DNA of 64,000 bases, from NCBI RefSeq assembly GCF_023554555.1, contig NZ_JAMJWC010000004.1, positions 1 through 64,000 of the forward strand, read 5' to 3'. The notes below the pieces were generated by a model that saw only the letters and a program-made list of their open reading frames with translations, was not told where the DNA came from and did not search any database. This stretch comes from Sphingobacterium sp. lm-10 (GTDB lineage: Bacteria > Bacteroidota > Bacteroidia > Sphingobacteriales > Sphingobacteriaceae). A program made the translations under genes and the position numbers. Shown here in pieces: positions 46,341 through 55,707 of this stretch (the stretch's first letter is position 1; the number at the start of each line of letters is the position of its first letter).

Positions 46341-48176
46341 ATGGCGAGACAACGATTGAATAGCGGCAACAGTAACGGGGAAGATCTACCTAAGCCGAAA
46401 TTGAATTTAGACGTAATGAAGAAGGGGTATCAAATATTTAAATATATACTTCCTTACCGTTCGAAATTTATTTGGGGCATGGTGTTCCTGATCCTTTCCA
46501 GCTTAACCATGCTGACTTTTCCTGCTTTACTTGGTGCGATGATTGATGCCGCTCAAGGTAAACAAACTTATTCTTGGCTTACTGCAAGTATCGTGCAGAT
46601 TGGCCTTATCTCTATGTCTATCCTCTTTTTTCAGTCCTTTATCTCTTTTTTTCGCATCCGCCTATTTGTAGAAGTTTCCGAGAAGGCATTAGCTACTATT
46701 CGCCAAGAAGTATACCATAAGCTAATCGCATTACCGATGGATTTCTTTGCCAACCGTCGTGTAGGCGAGTTGAATAGTCGGATATCATCCGATCTTTCCC
46801 AGATTCAGGATACCATGACCACCACCTTGGCTGAGCTAATGCGACAAACGATTAGTTTGGCATTTGGCGTTGCGCTACTCATATTTGTATCTCCCAAATT
46901 GGCGCTGATGAATCTGGCGATATTACCTATCATCGTATTGACCGGCTTGATCTTCGGACGGTTTATTCGTAAAATATCTAAAGAAACACAAGACAAGCTT
47001 GCCGACTCTAATGCTATCGTGCAGGAAACTTTGTCTGGCATTTCTAACGTAAAAGCATTTGTTAACGAGTACCGGGAAACTACACGTTACGCCGACAAGC
47101 TCTGTGAGGTGGTAAATCTGGCTGTACGTGGAGCAACCTTTCGTGGGGTATTTGCTTCATTTATCATTTTTTGCGTTTTTGGAGCAGTAATCGTTGTCAT
47201 TTGGTATGGCGCCACCCTTGTTTCGCAAGGGGAAATTACGGTCGGTGATCTCACTACATACATCTTGTATTCTATGTTTGTCGCGGGTTCAATGGGAAGC
47301 TTCCCAGAATTGTATGCCAACTTACAGAGAGCCATTGGCGCAAGCGAACGGGTATTAGAGATATTGACCGAGAAGCAGGAGAAATTGGATATTTCTGCTC
47401 GCAATAGAACTATTACTAAAGTTATTCGGGGCGATGTTACTTTCAACGACGTAGGATTTTCTTATCCGACCCGCCCAGACATACAAACTTTGAAGAGCAT
47501 TTCGTTTCATGTGAGTGCTGGGCAGAAGCTTGCCATTGTGGGGCCGAGCGGAACGGGCAAGTCTACAATCGCCTCTTTAATATTGCAGTTCTACGAACCT
47601 AACCTCGGCACTATTTCTTACGATGGCGTGCCTGCAGAAGATTTTTCACTAACAGACATACGTAATCAAGTAGCCATCGTACCGCAGGATGTACTCCTAT
47701 TTGGCGGTAGTATTGCAGAGAACATTGGCTACGGAAAGCTGGAAGCAAGCTTAGATCATATTGTTAATGCCGCTAAGAGAGCGAACGCACACGATTTTAT
47801 CATGAGCTTTCCAGAAGGATACCAAACTATGGTTGGGGAGCGGGGAGTCAAGTTATCTGGCGGTCAGCGTCAGCGCATTGCGATTGCACGAGCGCTATTA
47901 AAAGATCCAGCTATCCTGATTTTGGATGAGGCGACATCCTCATTAGATTCTGAATCCGAAAGATTGGTGCAGCTCGCTTTAGAGGAATTGATGCGCGATC
48001 GTACTTCCATTATCATTGCCCATCGCTTATCGACGATTCGGGATGCAGACACCATTCTGGTCGTGGAAAACGGCGTCGTTTCCGAATCTGGTAGTCATCA
48101 GGATTTAATGGCTAAGTGTAACGGGCTCTACCACCATCTGTATTCGTTACAATCGCTGGATGTGGTAACAGGTTAA
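46341..48176 (+). CDS. ABC exporter half-transporter (permease-ATPase fusion)
   Basis: 611-residue MsbA/LmrA-like exporter that would homodimerise. Six transmembrane helices (about 45-340; YRSKFIWGMVFLILSSLTML is the first) precede the nucleotide-binding domain with Walker A GPSGTGKST near 406, Q-loop VPQDVLLFGGSI, signature LSGGQRQR, Walker B ILILDEATSSLD and H-loop IIIAHRLST. Substrate cannot be read; lipid or drug export is the default for the family. Its own promoter lies just upstream. Confidence 0.93.
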   Translation: MARQRLNSGNSNGEDLPKPKLNLDVMKKGYQIFKYILPYRSKFIWGMVFLILSSLTMLTFPALLGAMIDAAQGKQTYSWLTASIVQIGLISMSILFFQSFISFFRIRLFVEVSEKALATIRQEVYHKLIALPMDFFANRRVGELNSRISSDLSQIQDTMTTTLAELMRQTISLAFGVALLIFVSPKLALMNLAILPIIVLTGLIFGRFIRKISKETQDKLADSNAIVQETLSGISNVKAFVNEYRETTRYADKLCEVVNLAVRGATFRGVFASFIIFCVFGAVIVVIWYGATLVSQGEITVGDLTTYILYSMFVAGSMGSFPELYANLQRAIGASERVLEILTEKQEKLDISARNRTITKVIRGDVTFNDVGFSYPTRPDIQTLKSISFHVSAGQKLAIVGPSGTGKSTIASLILQFYEPNLGTISYDGVPAEDFSLTDIRNQVAIVPQDVLLFGGSIAENIGYGKLEASLDHIVNAAKRANAHDFIMSFPEGYQTMVGERGVKLSGGQRQRIAIARALLKDPAILILDEATSSLDSESERLVQLALEELMRDRTSIIIAHRLSTIRDADTILVVENGVVSESGSHQDLMAKCNGLYHHLYSLQSLDVVTG

Positions 48177-48275
48177 AATTTGTTAATTTCACTTTTACGC
48201 AAACCTTTTGGAATAACCCTTGTTTGAAAACTAATAAGAAACAACAGATTTTTAGACAATTAAAAGGTAGAAAGC

Positions 48276-48650
48276 ATGAAAAATAAGAACGGATTAGTAG
48301 CCTTTGCACTTTTAGGATTAGCGGTAGGAACAGCAGCATATTATCTATTGGGCACAGAGGATGGCAAAAAGCAGTTAGACTGTGCAAACAAAGGACTGAA
48401 GGATCTAACTCGGTCAGTAAAAGATTTATCTAAAAAAGAGGCTAAACGCGCTCGCGAATTCGCGAAAACAGCTAAAGAAGATTTAGATGAATTAAGAAGC
48501 AAAGCAAAAGATGCAGGTAAAAACGCAATCGACAAAGCTGCGGTAAAAGCAAATGAGTGGGCAGAGAAAGCTTCTCAAGCAGCTGGTAACGCGAAAGACG
48601 TTTCTAGTGAATACGCTTCCAAAGCGAAGTCAGAATTGGACAAAGCGTAA
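48276..48650 (+). CDS. YtxH-domain protein
   Basis: 124-residue small membrane-anchored protein. An N-terminal hydrophobic helix (LVAFALLGLAVGTAAYYLLG) followed by GTEDGKKQ (in YtxH the usual G.xxR segment is GKKxR) and a long Lys/Ala/Glu-rich amphipathic helix (about 40-124). The YtxH family is linked to stress in Bacillus; the function in Bacteroidota is unknown. Stands between the ABC exporter and ccmB genes. Confidence 0.8.
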   Translation: MKNKNGLVAFALLGLAVGTAAYYLLGTEDGKKQLDCANKGLKDLTRSVKDLSKKEAKRAREFAKTAKEDLDELRSKAKDAGKNAIDKAAVKANEWAEKASQAAGNAKDVSSEYASKAKSELDKA

Positions 48651-48691
48651 CATTTTACCTTCCAGATAGTCCTGTCCACTATAATCCTTAC

Positions 48692-48699
48692 TATCTTTG
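48692..48699 (+). promoter_or_regulatory. ccmB promoter, leaderless
   Basis: TATCTTTG matches TAnnTTTG and ends six bases before the ccmB ATG at 48706, so transcription should start at or near the A of ATG. Confidence 0.55.
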
Positions 48700-48705
48700 C
48701 ATAGT

Positions 48706-49365
48706 ATGAATTTATTGGAGCAGGTAAAAGTTTTGGTAATAAAAGATATTTTGCTAGAGTGGCGCTCTAAATCCGCCATAAACAGCATCTTATTATATGT
48801 CGTATCCACAGTATTTGTATGCTATCAAGCATTCAAATCTGTGGATACGCTTGTTTGGAATGCACTGTTCTGGATTATCTTGTTATTTGCATCCATCACA
48901 GCAATATCCCGAGGCTTTACACAAGAAACTCAGCATCGTTATCTTTATTATTATAGCTTGGTAAACCCGAAAGCACTAGTGCTTTCAAAAATTGTCTATA
49001 ATGCTATTCTGATGAGTTTAATTGCCGGAGCAGCATTCATCGTATATGGTACCATTTTTAGAAACCCAATCGAAGACCTTTTATTGTACTTCGCTGCAGT
49101 AGCTCTGGGTGCTATCAGCTTTTCTTCTGTATTTACAATGGTCTCCGGAATAAGTGCCAAGACAGGGAGTAACACAACCATTATGGCTATCCTGAGCTTC
49201 CCGGTAATTATTCCACTATTAATCGTACTCATTAAGCTTTCCCTACATGCTATTCAAGGCGTAGAGCGAGCATCAAGCTACAATGAACTACTGGTTTTGA
49301 TCGCAATTAATGTAATTACGATTGCTATATCTTTATTGTTATTTCCTTACCTTTGGCGGGATTAA
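48706..49365 (+). CDS. ccmB: Haem exporter permease CcmB
   Basis: 219-residue inner-membrane permease of the cytochrome c maturation system I haem exporter. Six hydrophobic helices with the family features LVIKDILLEWRSKSAINSILLY at the start, WIILLFASITAISRGFTQETQ, and ILSFPVIIPLLIVLI. ATG at 48706 preferred to a TTG three codons earlier. First of a ccmB-ccmC-ccmD cluster; the ATPase partner CcmA is not adjacent. Confidence 0.9.
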   Translation: MNLLEQVKVLVIKDILLEWRSKSAINSILLYVVSTVFVCYQAFKSVDTLVWNALFWIILLFASITAISRGFTQETQHRYLYYYSLVNPKALVLSKIVYNAILMSLIAGAAFIVYGTIFRNPIEDLLLYFAAVALGAISFSSVFTMVSGISAKTGSNTTIMAILSFPVIIPLLIVLIKLSLHAIQGVERASSYNELLVLIAINVITIAISLLLFPYLWRD

Positions 49366-49389
49366 AAGTCTTGTTTTCTTAAAAACGAT

Positions 49390-50067
49390 ATGCGAAAAAC
49401 CTGGTGGAAAATACTAGCCGTAATAATGGTTGGCGGCTCAGTCGTAGCGGGATTATTAGGCCCGGTTCCGGAACTCCCTATACTCAATGAAACCATTCGC
49501 AATGTGTACTTCCACGTACCGATGTGGTTTGCCATGATTATACTTTATCTAATTTCTGTTATCTATAGTATCAAGTACTTGGGCTCCTCTAACAGAAGGC
49601 ATGATCTTATCGCAGTGGAAGCTGTGAACACCGGAATACTTTTTTGTGGATTGGGGTTGCTCACCGGTATGCTGTGGGGATATATTACTTGGGGAGATCC
49701 CTGGCCAAACGACCCTAAACTGAATGGCTCTGCGATCGCTACGCTCATGTATCTAGCCTATTTAGTGTTGAGAAATGCGCTGGAGGAAGAACAAAAACGT
49801 GCAAAAATATCTGCTATCTATAATATATTTGCCTTTCCGGTAATGATTGTATTGATCTATATCTTACCTAAGCTAACAGACTCTTTGCATCCGGGAAGTG
49901 GTGGCAATTCTACCATAGGAAGCTTGGATATGGATAATTATATGCGACCGGTATTTTACACAGCGGCGATTGGCTGGATATTGATTGGCGTCTGGATTGG
50001 TACCCTGCGATACAGAATCCGTCTGATTACGGAACAGGAAGAAACTATTGAAAATTCACACGCTTAG
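49390..50067 (+). CDS. ccmC: Haem exporter/chaperone CcmC
   Basis: 225-residue six-helix membrane protein that presents haem to CcmE. His in YFHVPMW and LHPGSGG are the axial haem ligands. The tryptophan-rich WWD segment reads WGDPWPNDPKLNG, a variant of the proteobacterial WGTWWxWDxRLTS, probably typical for this phylum. Follows ccmB by 24 bases; the ccmD-like gene starts five bases after its stop. Confidence 0.92.
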   Translation: MRKTWWKILAVIMVGGSVVAGLLGPVPELPILNETIRNVYFHVPMWFAMIILYLISVIYSIKYLGSSNRRHDLIAVEAVNTGILFCGLGLLTGMLWGYITWGDPWPNDPKLNGSAIATLMYLAYLVLRNALEEEQKRAKISAIYNIFAFPVMIVLIYILPKLTDSLHPGSGGNSTIGSLDMDNYMRPVFYTAAIGWILIGVWIGTLRYRIRLITEQEETIENSHA

Positions 50068-50072
50068 CACTC

Positions 50073-50276
50073 ATGAAAAAACAAATTACACTTATACTGG
50101 GAATGATATTTTCCTTAATGCAAGTGATAGCACAACCGGTAGAAATGGCTACTACGCTCCGTTCTGAGGGAAAAATCTATGTCGTAATAGCCGTTATGTT
50201 GATTATCTTTATTGGAGTGGCTGCTTACCTTTTCTCGTTAGACCGTCGCGTAGCTAAGCTAGAGAAAAGAAAATAA
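50073..50276 (+). CDS. ccmD: CcmD-like small membrane protein
   Basis: 67-residue protein with a signal-like N terminus (MKKQITLILGMIFSLMQVIAQ), a single transmembrane helix (IYVVIAVMLIIFIGVAAYLFSL) and a basic tail (RRVAKLEKRK). Position after ccmC, length and topology fit CcmD, which tethers CcmABC. The assignment rests mainly on context because CcmD sequences are short and poorly conserved. Confidence 0.75.
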   Translation: MKKQITLILGMIFSLMQVIAQPVEMATTLRSEGKIYVVIAVMLIIFIGVAAYLFSLDRRVAKLEKRK

Positions 50277-50288
50277 GTCCTTTTACGA

Positions 50289-51272
50289 ATGATCATCTCC
50301 CAACACCGCAACTTATCCGCACTAAATATACTTTTGGTATCGGTTGTTGGACTCATTTTGTGCTTGGGTGTTTTTTTGCAATTGCCCAAAAAGCTTGAAC
50401 CCGTTCTTTTTGAGCCTGCCCTTCACAATCTTATTGGATTTCAAATTGGGGATCGCCTGCCTCCTTACCTCAATGTGTTGACTACATTAATCTTAACTCT
50501 TTTTCAGGCATTCCAACTAAACCGTGTAATCAACTATTACAATTTTTTAGGAAAACCGAGCTTTCTAACCGCTTTGATGTTTATGACTTTAGTCAGCTTG
50601 TTTTTGCCCTTCTTGGTTTTATCTCCGACCTTGATATGCAACTTTCTGACGATTTGGATGCTATCCAAATTGTTTAAGATTTATAAGTTAAGCAACATCA
50701 GAGGGCGCATGTTTGACCTAGGCATCATCGTGGCGCTAGGCAGTTTAATATACTTCCCGTTTACCATCATGTTATTGCTATTGTGGGCAAGCCTATTAAT
50801 ATTCAGGCCATTTGACTGGCGAGAATGGATCACCCCACTACTGGGATTTATTACAGTATATTTCTTACTTGGTGTTATCTATTATTGGAATTATCGCACG
50901 GATGAATTCCTCCAGATTTTCTCTCCTTTCACGACCCCTTTCAGCGTAAGCATACACGTCGATTATTATGATCTCATCGCTCTGGCACCTGTTGTGATTG
51001 CCATGTTACTTTTTATGGGTGTACTAAAGGATCAGTACTTTAAAAGTGTGGTACACGTGCGAAAGTCCTTCAAACTGTTGTTCTATATGCTATTGCTGAT
51101 CTTAGTATCTTTTTATTTAGATGCTGGCATTACGATCAACCATTTCTTGCTATGTGTCCCGCCACTTTCGATCTATCTAGCTTATTACTTTACACATGCG
51201 AAAAACAAATGGATTTACGAATCGGTGTATTTGTTAATGATTATTGGAATCATTTGTTCTCAATTCTTATAA
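50289..51272 (+). CDS. DUF6427-like polytopic membrane protein
   Basis: 327-residue integral membrane protein with about nine hydrophobic helices, no signal peptide and few charged loops. Conserved-looking segments: SALNILLVSVVGLILCLGVFL, PYLNVLTTLILTLFQAFQLNRVI, and LLLLWASLLIFRPFDWREWI with FTVYFLLG-type helix following. It matches my memory of the Bacteroidota DUF6427 group, for which no function is established. It follows ccmD by 12 bases, so may be cotranscribed with the ccm genes. Confidence 0.65.
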   Translation: MIISQHRNLSALNILLVSVVGLILCLGVFLQLPKKLEPVLFEPALHNLIGFQIGDRLPPYLNVLTTLILTLFQAFQLNRVINYYNFLGKPSFLTALMFMTLVSLFLPFLVLSPTLICNFLTIWMLSKLFKIYKLSNIRGRMFDLGIIVALGSLIYFPFTIMLLLLWASLLIFRPFDWREWITPLLGFITVYFLLGVIYYWNYRTDEFLQIFSPFTTPFSVSIHVDYYDLIALAPVVIAMLLFMGVLKDQYFKSVVHVRKSFKLLFYMLLLILVSFYLDAGITINHFLLCVPPLSIYLAYYFTHAKNKWIYESVYLLMIIGIICSQFL

Positions 51273-51338
51273 GGCTTTGAAATAGAATCGTTTAACCTTT
51301 TTTAACAAGATAATCAGGTGAATGCGTTAAAATTTAAA

Positions 51339-51346
51339 TAGTTTTG
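51339..51346 (+). promoter_or_regulatory. Promoter -7 element for the outer-membrane barrel-lptC pair
   Basis: TAGTTTTG matches TAnnTTTG and lies 67 bases before the TTG start of the outer-membrane protein gene. Confidence 0.45.
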
Positions 51347-51413
51347 TACCAAAATTTCACCTGAAAAAATTCTGAATCCTGGTGGATACCGAGAACACTT
51401 AATATTACACGCG

Positions 51414-52730
51414 TTGAAAAATAGATTACTAAGGGTTGCTTTTTCCATTTTGTTTTGTGGCGGATTACTATGTCTCAGCGAAACAACTGTTCAGGCACAA
51501 ACCACCACCTCCCACTCCCCTTATTCCCAATTCGGTTTAGGTCAGATGCGAGAAGATTTAACGCCTCAACAACGTTCTATGGGTGGCATCGCCTCCGGGT
51601 TACGTTATCTGGGTGGTATGCCTACATTAAATGTTTCCAATCCTGCTTCTTATTCCGCCATGAATCGCGTCATTTTCGATGGTAGTATGTATGGTAATTT
51701 CACGCAACTGAGTAAAGGAACAACTTCAGACAACACGGCCGATTTTGCGTTTGGACATATTACATTTGGTGTACCATTGAAAAAAGCCGGTGGCTTATCT
51801 TTCGGTTTGCTCCCTTTTTCAGACGTGGGTTATAATGCGTACGAAGATCAGAATCTCGGCGATCTCCGCTACCGTAAAAGTATCGCTGGCGAAGGCGGCT
51901 TGAATAAAGCGTACATCGGATATGGTGTAAACCTTCCAATAAAAGGATTGAGCGTTGGTGCCAATGCAGGCTATTTGTTTGGAAACCTGACGGATAGATC
52001 GACGGTAGAGTTCCCTAATAATGCGGATATTTATAATACTATCCAAACAAACAACCGCTACGTACGCGGATTTTTATTGGATTACGGTATGCAATATTTC
52101 CGCTCATTGGGCAATCGTATGAGCATGACAATCGGTTACTCTGGGTCATTGAACAATCAGGTAAGTAATGAAACCACCTTGATGGGTACCATTACCCCTG
52201 GTGGTGGAAGCGCACTGGATGCCGTTGCATTGGATACTATTATTAGTCCAGTGAGTTTTGGACAACGCCTTAATCTACCACTAAAGCATAATATCGGTAT
52301 CACCGTGTCCAAAGGATATAACTGGACTGTTGGTGCGGATTTTAAATATGCCGATTGGTCTTACATGCAGCCACGTGAAGGGCAGGCTCCTTTAGGCAAA
52401 AATATTGGTGTGGCTATTGGTGGGCAATTTAAACCGGATGCTACATCACCAAAATACCTGAATATCGTAGATTATCGTCTCGGTTTCCGATATAACCAAA
52501 CGGAGGTAACTTTAAATAATCGACGAATTAATGATATGGCAGTTTCTGCTGGTTTTGGTATTCCATTAGCCCAAAAAAGCTTTGGCCGTACTTTCTCCAT
52601 GTTGAATATCACAGGAGAATTCGGACAACGCGGCACGCTGCAAAACAATCTAGTTCGTGAACGCTATATCACCATTCACTTAGGCTTTACCATCAACGAT
52701 ACTTGGTTTGTCCGAGGTAGTATAGATTAA
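51414..52730 (+). CDS. Outer-membrane beta-barrel protein, TTG start
   Basis: 438-residue outer-membrane protein. The start codon is TTG at 51414: it opens a textbook signal peptide (MKNRLLRVAFSILF ... VQAQ, cleaved about residue 29), and the next in-frame ATG would delete it. The mature part has alternating short strands rich in Gly, Asn and aromatic residues (SPYSQFGLGQMREDLTPQQ; YIGYGVNLPIKGLSVGANAGYLFG) and ends with a strand ITIHLGFTINDTWFVRGSID, typical of barrels. It resembles FadL/PorV-like transport proteins, but the family is not certain. The lptC-like gene follows one base after its stop. Confidence 0.75.
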   Translation: MKNRLLRVAFSILFCGGLLCLSETTVQAQTTTSHSPYSQFGLGQMREDLTPQQRSMGGIASGLRYLGGMPTLNVSNPASYSAMNRVIFDGSMYGNFTQLSKGTTSDNTADFAFGHITFGVPLKKAGGLSFGLLPFSDVGYNAYEDQNLGDLRYRKSIAGEGGLNKAYIGYGVNLPIKGLSVGANAGYLFGNLTDRSTVEFPNNADIYNTIQTNNRYVRGFLLDYGMQYFRSLGNRMSMTIGYSGSLNNQVSNETTLMGTITPGGGSALDAVALDTIISPVSFGQRLNLPLKHNIGITVSKGYNWTVGADFKYADWSYMQPREGQAPLGKNIGVAIGGQFKPDATSPKYLNIVDYRLGFRYNQTEVTLNNRRINDMAVSAGFGIPLAQKSFGRTFSMLNITGEFGQRGTLQNNLVRERYITIHLGFTINDTWFVRGSID

Positions 52731-52731
52731 C

Positions 52732-53328
52732 ATGATGCGGCCACATACATGGCATAAATCGCTAGTCCTATCGGGATTGTTGTTTGGACTGATATCCTTC
52801 AGTGCCTGTGAGAACGATATGCGAGATATTGATCGCATCGCTTCCATTCCAGAAGAGGAAGCCGTGGATATATCATCAAATGTAGCGGTTACCTATAGTG
52901 ATTCAGCGAAGGTAAAAGCAGTAATGACTGCTCCGGAGATGCGAGTCTATCACGACAGCACGGATAATTCAGAATTTAAAAAGGGTGTGGAGATCATCTT
53001 CTATGATGAGAATCTTCGGGAGACACAACGTATAAAATCCAATTATGCCCTGCTCAGACAGAGCGAGCAGCTCACTGAATTTAGGGACAATGTAGTGGTG
53101 ACCAAAGCGGACGGATCTGTCATCAAGACCGAAGAGCTTTTCTACGACGAGAAAAATCAACGCTATTACAATACCGTACCTATTATTTTCTTTTTCAGCG
53201 ATGAGCGAGGGAATCAAGCGGCGACATCCTTTAGTGCAGACGCCAACTTTACCCGGATAGATATGGTATCTCCTACTGGGTATTATATCTCGCGAGATAA
53301 CAGCCTCTTCCCTTCCACCGGATTTTAG
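52732..53328 (+). CDS. lptC: LptC-type LPS export protein
   Basis: 198-residue lipoprotein-like protein; signal sequence with lipobox ISFSAC (about residue 26). After an acidic linker comes a beta-jellyroll-type repeat of OstA/LptC: KAVMTAPEMRVYHDSTDNSEFKKGVEIIFYDENLRETQRIKSNYALL is the region, followed by LTEFRDNVVVTKADG. LptC bridges LptBFG to LptA in the periplasm. A lipidated LptC is usual in Bacteroidota. Tightly coupled to the preceding barrel gene. Confidence 0.82.
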   Translation: MMRPHTWHKSLVLSGLLFGLISFSACENDMRDIDRIASIPEEEAVDISSNVAVTYSDSAKVKAVMTAPEMRVYHDSTDNSEFKKGVEIIFYDENLRETQRIKSNYALLRQSEQLTEFRDNVVVTKADGSVIKTEELFYDEKNQRYYNTVPIIFFFSDERGNQAATSFSADANFTRIDMVSPTGYYISRDNSLFPSTGF

Positions 53329-53538
53329 AATTAATAGAAACTATAGAGCTGTAGTTTTCATTCGGCAGGCAAGCTATTATATCACAGTATAGCATATTAC
53401 ATTAATCTGCCTTTAGGCTGAAACAAAATGTTTTATGACCCGACTGATTTTTTAATAAAAATTGTATCTTGCGCCTTGTTTTAAGAAACGTAGATAAAAC
53501 AGATAAATCAAGCAATTAACAACATCAAATAGATAGAT

Positions 53539-55641
53539 ATGGGATTAATGAGCTATTTACGAAGCCGTGCTGGCTTAGTGATATTCGTTATTGGATTAGC
53601 AATTGTAGCATTCTTGTTAGGTGACGTAATCAACTACGGTACGCCATTTTGGATGAAAAGCCAAAACGAGGTGGGTAGCGTAAATGGAGAAGGTGTAGAT
53701 TACCAAACCTTTAACGTACAGGTAGATCAAGCAGTAGCTGGCTTTCAGCAGCAAATGGGCGGAGGCAGTTCTCCGCAGATGCGTAGTTATGCCGTACAGC
53801 AAGTATGGAATCAGTATGTTTCTGAAGAGTTACTAAAACAAGAAATTGAGAAAATTGGAATCACTGTTGGAAGAGATGAATTGAATAGCTTGGTATTTGG
53901 CGAAAACCCTTCCTTACAAATCTTACAGCAGTTCACTAATCCACAAACGGGTCAGTTTGACAAAAATCAGGTGGCGATGGTAAGTAATGAGGCCAAAACG
54001 AATCCTGAGCTAGCAGCTCAATGGGAGGCATTGTTGGAAAGCATTCGTGCACAGCGCTTGAACGAGAAATACTCGAATCTACTATCTAATAGTACTTATA
54101 CAACCGCTTTAGAAGCGGAGCAGGAGCATAGTTCTCGTAATAAAATTGCCAACTTTAAGTATGTGATGTTGGATTATGCTTCGGTAAAAGATTCTGAAAT
54201 CAAATTATCGGACAGCGATTACAAAGAGTACTACGACAAAAGAAAGAAATCATTTAGAAACACAGAAGAGGTGCGCTCTCTGGAATACATCACATTCGAT
54301 GCTAGACCTACGGCTGCGGACACTGCTATGATTGTTTCTGAGATCAACCAGTTAAAATCAGACTTGCAAAACTCCACCACGGAAGAGCAGTTTGTAGCAA
54401 GCACATCAGAAACAAAATATCCTGTTCGTTATTACAGCCGCAACCAATTAAATCCAGCTTTGGACTCTGTCGTCTTCAATGTTCCTAGCGGTACAACGGT
54501 GGGGCCTTTCCTAAGCGGTGGTATGTACGAAGTTGCTAAAGTATTGGACACTAAATTTAGTCCAGACTCGGTAGAGGCAAGTCATATCTTGTTGAATCCT
54601 GTCGCAGAAGGTGGTGTAGAACAAGCAAAAGCGAAAGCAGACTCCATTAAGCAATTGATACAACGTGGCGAGAGCATAGCAGGACTGGCTGTAGAATTCA
54701 GTGTAGATGAAGGCAGTAAAGTAAACGGAGGTAGCTTAGGCACCTTCACACGTGGCCGCATGGTACCAGCATTTGAGGATGCAGCATTCGGCGGCAAAGT
54801 TGGCGATGTCGTTGTTGTAGAGTCTGATTTTGGCGTTCACGTAATTAAAATTGAGAAACAAGTTGGCAACTCTAAAATTGTAAAGGCAGCGATTATTGAT
54901 AAACCAATCATAGCAGGCCGTGCTACTCAAGATGCGGCCTACTCCAAAGCCAATGCATTCTACTCTGAAGCAGATAAGAAAAACTTCAGAGAGATCGCTA
55001 GCAAACAGGGATTGAATGTAGAAACTTCTTCGCGCACCTTGGCGATGGACGGCAGTCTAAATGGAACCGAAGTGCCACGCGAATTGCTTCGTTGGGCTTT
55101 CGGCGCAAAGAAAGATGAAATCTCCGATAAAGTATACGAGTCTGAAAGTCATTATATTGTAGCCCGTGTAACTGGCATTCAAGAAAAAGGTATTCAGCCA
55201 CTAGAAACCGTAAAAGGCGAAATTGAACCTGCTGTTCGTAATATGGTGAAAGCAAGAATGTTGAAAGAGAAATTGAACAATGCGATTAGCGGTTCATCAT
55301 CTATCGAGCAAATTTCACAAAAAGTAGGCAAAAATGTACAGACGGTAGAAAATGTGGTATTTGCTAACCCAGTTATCCCAGGTATAGCTTTAGAGAATGC
55401 CGTAGTAGGTACGGTGTTCGGGTTACAACCGAACAAGCCTTCTACAGCGATCGAAGGCAATCAAGGCGTATACGCAGTACAAGTGATTGGCTTCGTGAAT
55501 CCTAAAGCATTGTCTGGAGAAGATTTGATTAAGCAACAACGTCAGATGATGACGACCAATACGCAGCGTGCTTGGGGCGGTATCTTCAGAGCGCTACAAG
55601 ACAACGCTAAGATTGATGACAATCGCATTAGATTCTATTAG
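53539..55641 (+). CDS. PpiD-like periplasmic peptidyl-prolyl isomerase
   Basis: 700-residue inner-membrane-anchored chaperone. One N-terminal transmembrane helix (SRAGLVIFVIGLAIVAFLLGDV) in the cytoplasm-out orientation, a SurA-N-like chaperone region (about 35-220), then a parvulin PPIase domain (about 345-440; EASHILLNPVAEGG, EFSVDEGSKVNGGSLGTFTRGRMVPAFEDAAF and VESDFGVHVIKI) and further chaperone-like helices. It should assist folding of exported proteins. A second, divergent PPIase-like domain may lie near 455-560. The 210-base gap upstream contains no recognisable gene. Confidence 0.9.
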   Translation: MGLMSYLRSRAGLVIFVIGLAIVAFLLGDVINYGTPFWMKSQNEVGSVNGEGVDYQTFNVQVDQAVAGFQQQMGGGSSPQMRSYAVQQVWNQYVSEELLKQEIEKIGITVGRDELNSLVFGENPSLQILQQFTNPQTGQFDKNQVAMVSNEAKTNPELAAQWEALLESIRAQRLNEKYSNLLSNSTYTTALEAEQEHSSRNKIANFKYVMLDYASVKDSEIKLSDSDYKEYYDKRKKSFRNTEEVRSLEYITFDARPTAADTAMIVSEINQLKSDLQNSTTEEQFVASTSETKYPVRYYSRNQLNPALDSVVFNVPSGTTVGPFLSGGMYEVAKVLDTKFSPDSVEASHILLNPVAEGGVEQAKAKADSIKQLIQRGESIAGLAVEFSVDEGSKVNGGSLGTFTRGRMVPAFEDAAFGGKVGDVVVVESDFGVHVIKIEKQVGNSKIVKAAIIDKPIIAGRATQDAAYSKANAFYSEADKKNFREIASKQGLNVETSSRTLAMDGSLNGTEVPRELLRWAFGAKKDEISDKVYESESHYIVARVTGIQEKGIQPLETVKGEIEPAVRNMVKARMLKEKLNNAISGSSSIEQISQKVGKNVQTVENVVFANPVIPGIALENAVVGTVFGLQPNKPSTAIEGNQGVYAVQVIGFVNPKALSGEDLIKQQRQMMTTNTQRAWGGIFRALQDNAKIDDNRIRFY

Positions 55642-55652
55642 GATATAATAAC

Positions 55653-55690
55653 TAGATTTGTAGCCGGACATATATGTTATATGTCCGGCT
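55653..55690. terminator. ppiD terminator, with a -7 element at its edge
   Basis: AGCCGGACATAT (55662-55673) pairs with ATATGTCCGGCT (55679-55690) around a 5-base loop, followed by TTTTTTATTTTT. TAGATTTG (55653-55660), a perfect -7 match, ends right before the stem, so a promoter would start transcription inside the terminator. The false ATG at 55681 lies in the stem. Confidence 0.8.
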
Positions 55691-55707
55691 TTTTTATTTT
55701 TAAGGCT

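Noticed and set aside
53329..53538. 210-base gap before ppiD, checked for a tRNA or small RNA
   Set aside because: No cloverleaf, TpsiC-like GTTCRA motif or terminator hairpin was seen.
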